Below, one piece after another: positions 60,305 to 64,000 of a stretch of DNA of 64,000 bases. The number at the start of each line of letters is the position of its first letter. Within the stretch, counting starts at the first letter, position 1. Both the position numbers and the translations under genes were made by a program. The notes beneath the pieces were generated by a model that worked only from the letters and a program-made list of their open reading frames with translations, had not been told where the DNA came from and searched no databases. Source of the DNA: an uncultured Bacilli bacterium (GTDB lineage Bacteria; Bacillota_I; Bacilli_A; RF39; UBA660); assembly GCA_934098505.1 (NCBI GenBank), contig CAKOOR010000001.1, positions 62,001 through 126,000 on the forward strand, written 5' to 3'.

Positions 60305-62335
60305 ATGAATGATAAGAGAATTAAAGACAATCCACTAAATAAACATCACATTTTTTCAATGGTTATAACGTGTTTTGTAGTGGTTTTAACAATAATGGGA
60401 GTGTCTTATGCTTATTGGAAATTTTCTTATATATCTGAGAAAGCTAATACTGCTACAACAGGGTGTTTTAAAATAGAACTTACTGATCAGAAAGATGAGA
60501 TAAATTTACCAAATGCTTATCCAATAACTGATGAGGAAGGATTAAAATTAAAACCGTTTAGTTTTACATTAAAAAACACGTGTACAATATTTGCTCATTA
60601 TTATGTTAATGTGGAAATGTTAGAAGGAACAACTTTAGCTAGTAAATGGGTAGCTACAAGAATTAATAATGAAGCAGTTGTTACTTTAGATACTTTTAGT
60701 ACAACAACGACATCTATTGATGGTTCAACGGAAGCACGTAGAGTAGCGGAAGGTTATTTAGGAGCGGATGATACCGTTGATTATACAGTGTCGTTTTGGA
60801 TGGATGAAGATGCTACTATTAATGATGATGTAATGAATAAAGCATTTAAATCAAAGATAATAGTAACTTCAGAACCAGGAAGTTATAGTCCAGTAACAGC
60901 TGGTTATAGTAAGCTTGGAGATGCAATACTTGCTAATGAATATCAAACAACGCCGGATATTGCTAAAACTAAAATAGCAGCTAAACAAGCGGTTGATGTA
61001 ACAAATACAGCACCAATTATTAAATGGATTGAAACAACTGGTTCTACTGGTACTATTAATATAACTAAAGTAGGAGAGAGTGTTGTAAATACATATAATA
61101 AAGATACGGGGACAGGCGATAGAACAACGCAAGCTAGTAATTTAACTTTAAATGATACAAAGGTACGTTTATATAGGGTTAAATCATTTAATAGTGAAAC
61201 AGCTAGATATACGATAAGTGATGTTGTCTATGAAGATCCAACTACATTAGATTATTCTGGTGATACTAAATATTATTTTTCTAATGAAAATATAAGTTAT
61301 AATAATACAACTGGTAAGTTATATACTTGGAGTTCAAATAGTGATGTTGCTATTTATGCAGTAACTGGTGCTACTAAGACAACTGGTACAACCCAATGGC
61401 ATGGTGTTAATTATGATAGTGTAACTTATAAAATAACCGGTACAAGGTTAACCGGAATGGAATTAGAAACTGATAAATCGGATAAAGGTATTTATCAAGG
61501 AACTGATGATTATGGTACAACTTATTACTATCGTGGTAATGTCAAAAATAATAATGTTTATTTTGCAGGTTATTATTGGAAGATAGTAAGAATTAATGGC
61601 GATGGTTCCATAAGACTTATGTATAATGGGACAGTAAAAAATGCTTCTGGTACTGCTCAAATGATTAATAATAATACGGGTCAGTTTAATAGTAAATATA
61701 ATGATCCTGCTTATGTTGGTTATATGTATGGCGATGCTGATGCAACAACTTTTGATGAAGTTCATGCAAATACAAATGATTCAACTATTAAGACAAAAGT
61801 AGATACTTGGTATAAAGCTAATATTGAAGATAAGGGTTATAGTTCATATATTACTAATACAGTAGGTTTCTGTGGTGATAGAAGTATAGCTAGTGGTGGT
61901 GATGGAATTCAAACCGATAAGAATACTAACTTTGGAGCATTTGGAAGATATTCTGCTAATACAGCTCAATTCACTTGTCCAAATGTGGAAAGAGATTTAT
62001 ATACAACAACTGATTCTAGTATTGGTAATAAAGCTTTAACATATCCGGTTGGCTTAATTACATACGATGAGTTAGTATATGCTGGAATGGATCAAAGACA
62101 TGTTAATAAGTTATCTTATGCTTATTCTACGCAGCATTACTGGACAATGTCCCCTTCGTATTTCGATGCGGCTCTCGGCTATGCTCTTGAGTGGGATCAG
62201 CTTAGCGCTGGCTGTCTTAATGCTTGGCTTTGGGTCTATAACTGGTTTGGTGCCCGCCCAGTTATAAATCTAAAAGCTGATACTCTGGTAACTACCGGTA
62301 TCGGTACAAGTTCAGATCCATATGTGGTTGAATAA
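60305..62335 (+). CDS. DGR target: surface protein with C-terminal variable repeat
   Basis: 677 residues if ATG 60305 is used, 11 bases after AGGAG; GTG 60293 and ATG 60296 abut that site. The N-terminus has a hydrophobic segment ending GVSYAYW (camelysin/SipW-type), then beta domains (about 35-380). The C-terminal domain has YYYRGNV, YWKIVRINGDG, LMYNGT, CGDRSIA, YDELVYAGM, HYWTMSP, as in the surface proteins at 7576 and 34944. Residues 616-653 are encoded by the variable repeat, ending GARPVINLKAD, within a CLec-like fold in which the variable side chains would form a ligand surface. Exported and probably cell-wall or membrane bound. Confidence 0.9.
   Translation: MNDKRIKDNPLNKHHIFSMVITCFVVVLTIMGVSYAYWKFSYISEKANTATTGCFKIELTDQKDEINLPNAYPITDEEGLKLKPFSFTLKNTCTIFAHYYVNVEMLEGTTLASKWVATRINNEAVVTLDTFSTTTTSIDGSTEARRVAEGYLGADDTVDYTVSFWMDEDATINDDVMNKAFKSKIIVTSEPGSYSPVTAGYSKLGDAILANEYQTTPDIAKTKIAAKQAVDVTNTAPIIKWIETTGSTGTINITKVGESVVNTYNKDTGTGDRTTQASNLTLNDTKVRLYRVKSFNSETARYTISDVVYEDPTTLDYSGDTKYYFSNENISYNNTTGKLYTWSSNSDVAIYAVTGATKTTGTTQWHGVNYDSVTYKITGTRLTGMELETDKSDKGIYQGTDDYGTTYYYRGNVKNNNVYFAGYYWKIVRINGDGSIRLMYNGTVKNASGTAQMINNNTGQFNSKYNDPAYVGYMYGDADATTFDEVHANTNDSTIKTKVDTWYKANIEDKGYSSYITNTVGFCGDRSIASGGDGIQTDKNTNFGAFGRYSANTAQFTCPNVERDLYTTTDSSIGNKALTYPVGLITYDELVYAGMDQRHVNKLSYAYSTQHYWTMSPSYFDAALGYALEWDQLSAGCLNAWLWVYNWFGARPVINLKADTLVTTGIGTSSDPYVVE
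62150..62261 (+). repeat. DGR variable repeat (VR)
   Basis: 112 bp matching template repeat 2 (63085-63196) except at 12 positions. All 12 are adenines in the template (63094, 63109, 63110, 63115, 63136, 63137, 63149, 63164, 63165, 63172, 63181, 63182), and none of the 87 non-A positions differs. Nine became T, two C and one G. The 3' end GGTGCCCGCCCAG, nearly free of A, is the likely initiation-of-mutagenic-homology sequence; homology ends a few bases after it. Confidence 0.97.
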
Positions 62336-62357
62336 AAATAAATTGAAAAAGCTTGTA

Positions 62358-62396
62358 GCTTCCCAATGACTCATCATTGGGAAGCCCATTTTTTTT
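62358..62396 (+). terminator. strong hairpin terminator after the DGR target gene
   Basis: GCTTCCCAATGA pairs perfectly with TCATTGGGAAGC over 12 bp with a 4-base loop, followed by a T tract. DGR targets often have a stem-loop 3' of the VR that aids retrohoming. Here it begins 96 bp beyond the VR and could serve that role too. Confidence 0.85.
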
Positions 62397-62461
62397 ATCT
62401 TTAACTTTGAGGTAAAGTACCAATTAAACAAGATGGTAAGCAAAAATTAGATGGCGAAGGT

Positions 62462-62496
62462 CTGCCGTTTTGCTTCTTCAAAAAGCAAAACGGCAG
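62462..62496. other. perfect 14-bp inverted repeat between target and template array
   Basis: CTGCCGTTTTGCTT (62462-62475) pairs with AAGCAAAACGGCAG (62483-62496) across 7 bases, with no T tract after it. It is not an ordinary terminator. Confidence 0.7.
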
Positions 62497-62513
62497 TCGT
62501 AATTTGAACAACA

Positions 62514-62558
62514 TATAAATTGTAAAATAGAAAGTCATAAATATTTCAAAGTTAAAAA
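62514..62558. repeat. 45-bp repeat shared with 36646-36690
   Basis: Matches the copy behind surface gene 2 except at two positions. It lies between the target gene and the first template cassette. Confidence 0.7.
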
Positions 62559-62605
62559 TTATAAATTGTAAGGTATTAAATGTAGCATAAAACAGTTAGG
62601 TGTAT

Positions 62606-63006
62606 TATAATGAGATTGGAGTTGTTAGCTCTAGGAAAAGCCTAAAAATTTGGTACCTAGTGTGCTTGCTTACTATTTTGTCCCCTTCGTTTTTTGATGC
62701 GACGAACGGCAATGCTAATGAGTGGAATCAGAATAGCGCTGGCTATCTTAACCCATGGAATTGGGTCGATAACTGGAATGGTGCCCGCCCAGATTCCTAC
62801 TACGATAGAAGAAAGTTTCTATGTCACTAATAATTAACGGTTACGGCTGTTAATGTAAGAAGTAACTTTTTAAGTAATCTATTTATAGATTGGAAACAAG
62901 GCTTTTTTCTTGGTGTAAACCTAAATAGATAGCATAGATATTACTAGACTAGATTTAGTAATTGCTTACTATGCTTATTAAGATCCTTCTTATGTTGGGT
63001 CTTTTT
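62606..63006 (+). ncRNA. DGR template cassette 1 (-10 box, TR1, structured 3' RNA, terminator)
   Basis: TATAAT at 62606-62611, a leader, TR1 at 62681-62792, then a conserved RNA of about 187 nt and terminator AAGATCC...GGGTCTT with T residues (62980-63006). The 3' RNA has hairpins at 62805-62822, 62876-62891 and a long one at 62932-62974 (GCATAG/CTATGC outside ATTACTA/TAGTAAT). A frame running through TR1 (to 62830) is template sequence, not a gene. No clear -35 box. Confidence 0.8.
62681..62792 (+). repeat. DGR template repeat 1
   Basis: 112 bp starting TCCCCTTCG and ending GGTGCCCGCCCAG. Read in the target frame it encodes many AAY codons (N at codons 9, 11, 13, 16, 18, 24, 27, 31, 33). 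It differs from the VR at several non-A positions, so it is not the donor of the current VR. Confidence 0.9.
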
Positions 63007-63024
63007 AATTAACTTAAAACGTAT

Positions 63025-63410
63025 TATAATGAAAATGGAGCTTGTACTCTAGAGAAAATCTATAACCATAATGGTTTAGTTCAGTCCCCTTCGAATTTCG
63101 ATGCGGCTAACGGCAATGCTCTTGAGTGGGATCAGAATAGCGCTGGCTATCTTAATGCTTGGCAATGGGTCAATAACTGGAATGGTGCCCGCCCAGATTC
63201 CTACTAAGATAGAAATAAGTTTCTATGTCACTAATAATTAATGGCTACGGCTGTTAATGTAAGAAGTAACTTTTTTAAGTATTCTATTTATAGAATGGAA
63301 ACAAGATTTTTTCTTGGCGTATGCCTAAATAAATAACATAGATACTGTTAGACATGATTTAATAGTTAGATACTATGTTGATTAAGATCCTTCTTATGTT
63401 GGGTCTTTTT
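63025..63410 (+). ncRNA. DGR template cassette 2
   Basis: TATAAT at 63025-63030, leader with AACC...GGTT hairpin (63064-63076), TR2 at 63085-63196, conserved 3' RNA, terminator AAGATCC...GGGTCTT (63384-63410). The 3' RNA keeps the hairpins of cassette 1 with compensatory changes: ATTCTAT/ATAGAAT at 63281-63296 and ACATAG/CTATGT enclosing ACTGTTA/TAATAGT at 63336-63378. Confidence 0.8.
63085..63196 (+). repeat. DGR template repeat 2, donor of the current VR
   Basis: 112 bp with 25 adenines; 12 of these are replaced in the VR and all other bases are identical. It is the only repeat in the window that fits the VR by adenine changes alone. Confidence 0.96.
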
Positions 63411-63428
63411 AATTAATTTAAAACGTAT

Positions 63429-63780
63429 TATAATTAAAATGGAGTTTTAAAACTCTAGAGAGAATCTAAAACCCTTAGGTTTTGTATGTCCCCTTCGTAT
63501 TTCGAGTCGGTGAACGGCAATGCTCGTGAGTGGAATCAGAATAGCGCTGGCTATCTTAGTCCTTGGAACGATGTTAACAACACTAATGGTGCCCGCCCAG
63601 ATTCCTACTAAGATAGAATTAAGTTCTATGTCACTAATAATTAATGGCCACGGCTGTTAATGTAAGAAGTAACTTTTTTAAGTATTCTATATAGAATGGA
63701 AACAAGGTTATTCCTTGGCAATTGCCTAAATATATAGCATAGATATTGTTAAACGTGATTTAACAATTGGAAACTATGTT
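63429..63780 (+). ncRNA. DGR template cassette 3 (no terminator)
   Basis: TATAAT at 63429-63434, a leader with the perfect palindrome GAGTTTTAAAACTC (63442-63455) and AAAACC/GGTTTT (63468-63483), TR3 at 63489-63600, and conserved 3' RNA with ATTCTAT/ATAGAAT (63684-63697) and GCATAG/CTATGT enclosing ATTGTTA/TAACAAT (63737-63779). The terminator and the next promoter seen in cassettes 1-2 are missing, so the RNA may read into TR4. Confidence 0.75.
63489..63600 (+). repeat. DGR template repeat 3
   Basis: 112 bp, starting exactly 404 bp after TR2, as TR2 does after TR1. It has AAY codons at 9, 11, 16, 18, 27, 30, 31 and 33 and differs from the VR at non-A positions, so it is not its donor. Confidence 0.9.
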
Positions 63781-64000
63781 AAATAATAAAATGTAAGGTA
63801 AATTTTAGGGATAATCTTATAGCGGTAGGCAATATGTCCCCTTCGTATTTCGATGCGACGAGCGGCTATGCTACTGAGTGGTTTCAGACTGGCGCTGGCT
63901 TTCTTGTTCCTTGGTACGACGTTACTATCTGGTCTGGTGCCCGCCCAGATTCCTACTAAGATAGAATTAAGTTCTATGTCACTAATAATTAATGGTTATG
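63781..64000 (+). ncRNA. DGR template cassette 4, atypical, runs off the window
   Basis: TR4 (63837-63948) starts 348 bp after TR3 and lacks the TATAAT, leader and preceding terminator of the other cassettes. Its 3' flank (TTCCTACTAAGATAGAATTA and onward) is the template flank, not the target flank. The window ends inside its 3' RNA, so more cassettes may follow. Confidence 0.7.
63837..63948 (+). repeat. DGR template repeat 4, substituted at adenines
   Basis: 112 bp. At 11 positions where TR1, TR2 and TR3 all have A, TR4 has another base (for example codons AAC to AGC, AAT to TAT, AAT to ACT, TAT to TTT, AAT to TCT). At positions where the three share a non-A base it never differs. This is the pattern of a mutagenised copy in template context. 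Confidence 0.85.

Noticed and set aside
62600..62830. Open frame through TR1 encoding a SPSFFDATNGNANEW-like peptide
   Set aside because: It has no ribosome-binding site and is template sequence in the reading frame of the target gene. Equivalent frames run through TR2-TR4, and they are open because the templates mirror the VR.
1..64000. Mycoplasma-type code (TGA as Trp)
   Set aside because: Trp is encoded by TGG throughout, and TGA ends genes such as those at 1265 and 3334.

Overview
This window is chromosomal DNA of an AT-rich Bacillota bacterium, most likely an uncultured gut lineage of class Bacilli close to the Mollicutes border (RF39-like). That placement is inferred from gene content and base composition. 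It uses the standard bacterial code: TGG encodes Trp and TGA serves as a stop. Housekeeping genes include valS behind a T-box, proS, rplS, infC-rpmI-rplT, ftsA-ftsZ, gmk, a murE with a meso-diaminopimelate-type DNPR motif, obgE and frr. A small set of sporulation-associated genes (GerM-, GerE-, SpoIIIAH- and SirA-like) points to spore-forming ancestry or ability.

Layout. Positions 1-3790 hold the lysis end of a prophage (holin-like proteins, CHAP-type endolysin), a Panacea-type antitoxin with a likely partner, and an HNH protein, ending at the 3' end of tRNA-Asn. Positions 3960-12750 carry an AAA+ ATPase, a solitary PilB/GspE ATPase, an invertible DNA segment upstream of a surface protein, a GmrSD-like restriction protein, and one intact plus one broken PD-(D/E)XK (Rpn-like) gene. 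Positions 12763-34502 hold tandem unknown paralogues, tRNA synthetases, ribosomal proteins, an ADP-ribosyltransferase, coiled-coil and low-complexity membrane proteins, and division genes. At 34561-36533 is a second invertible segment with a second surface-protein paralogue. Positions 36707-57599 are mostly core genes. Positions 57661-64000 hold a diversity-generating retroelement (DGR).

The most remarkable system is the DGR. Its order is avd-like gene, reverse transcriptase (YMDD, SQ-type motif 4), a MutS-domain-I-like accessory, a 677-residue surface protein whose C-terminal variable repeat (VR) spans 62150-62261, and then an array of template repeats (TRs) running off the window end. Four 112-bp TRs are visible. 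The second matches the VR over all 112 bp except at 12 positions, and every one of the 12 is an A in the template. The first three TRs start 404 bp apart and sit in cassettes with their own TATAAT-like box and, in two cases, their own terminator. Each is followed by a conserved RNA whose hairpins show compensatory base changes. The fourth TR is itself substituted at adenines that are invariant in the other three, as if the template had been mutagenised.

The second system is phase variation. Two paralogous surface-protein genes (7576-8895 and 34944-36533) each lie behind a 238-bp segment bounded by inverted repeats. The two segments are homologous but lie in opposite orientations. Each boundary site is an 11-bp palindromic arm pair around a 5-bp spacer, and the spacer differs between loci but matches within each locus. 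The DGR target belongs to the same protein family. One surface-protein family therefore appears to be varied both by promoter inversion and by retroelement mutagenesis.
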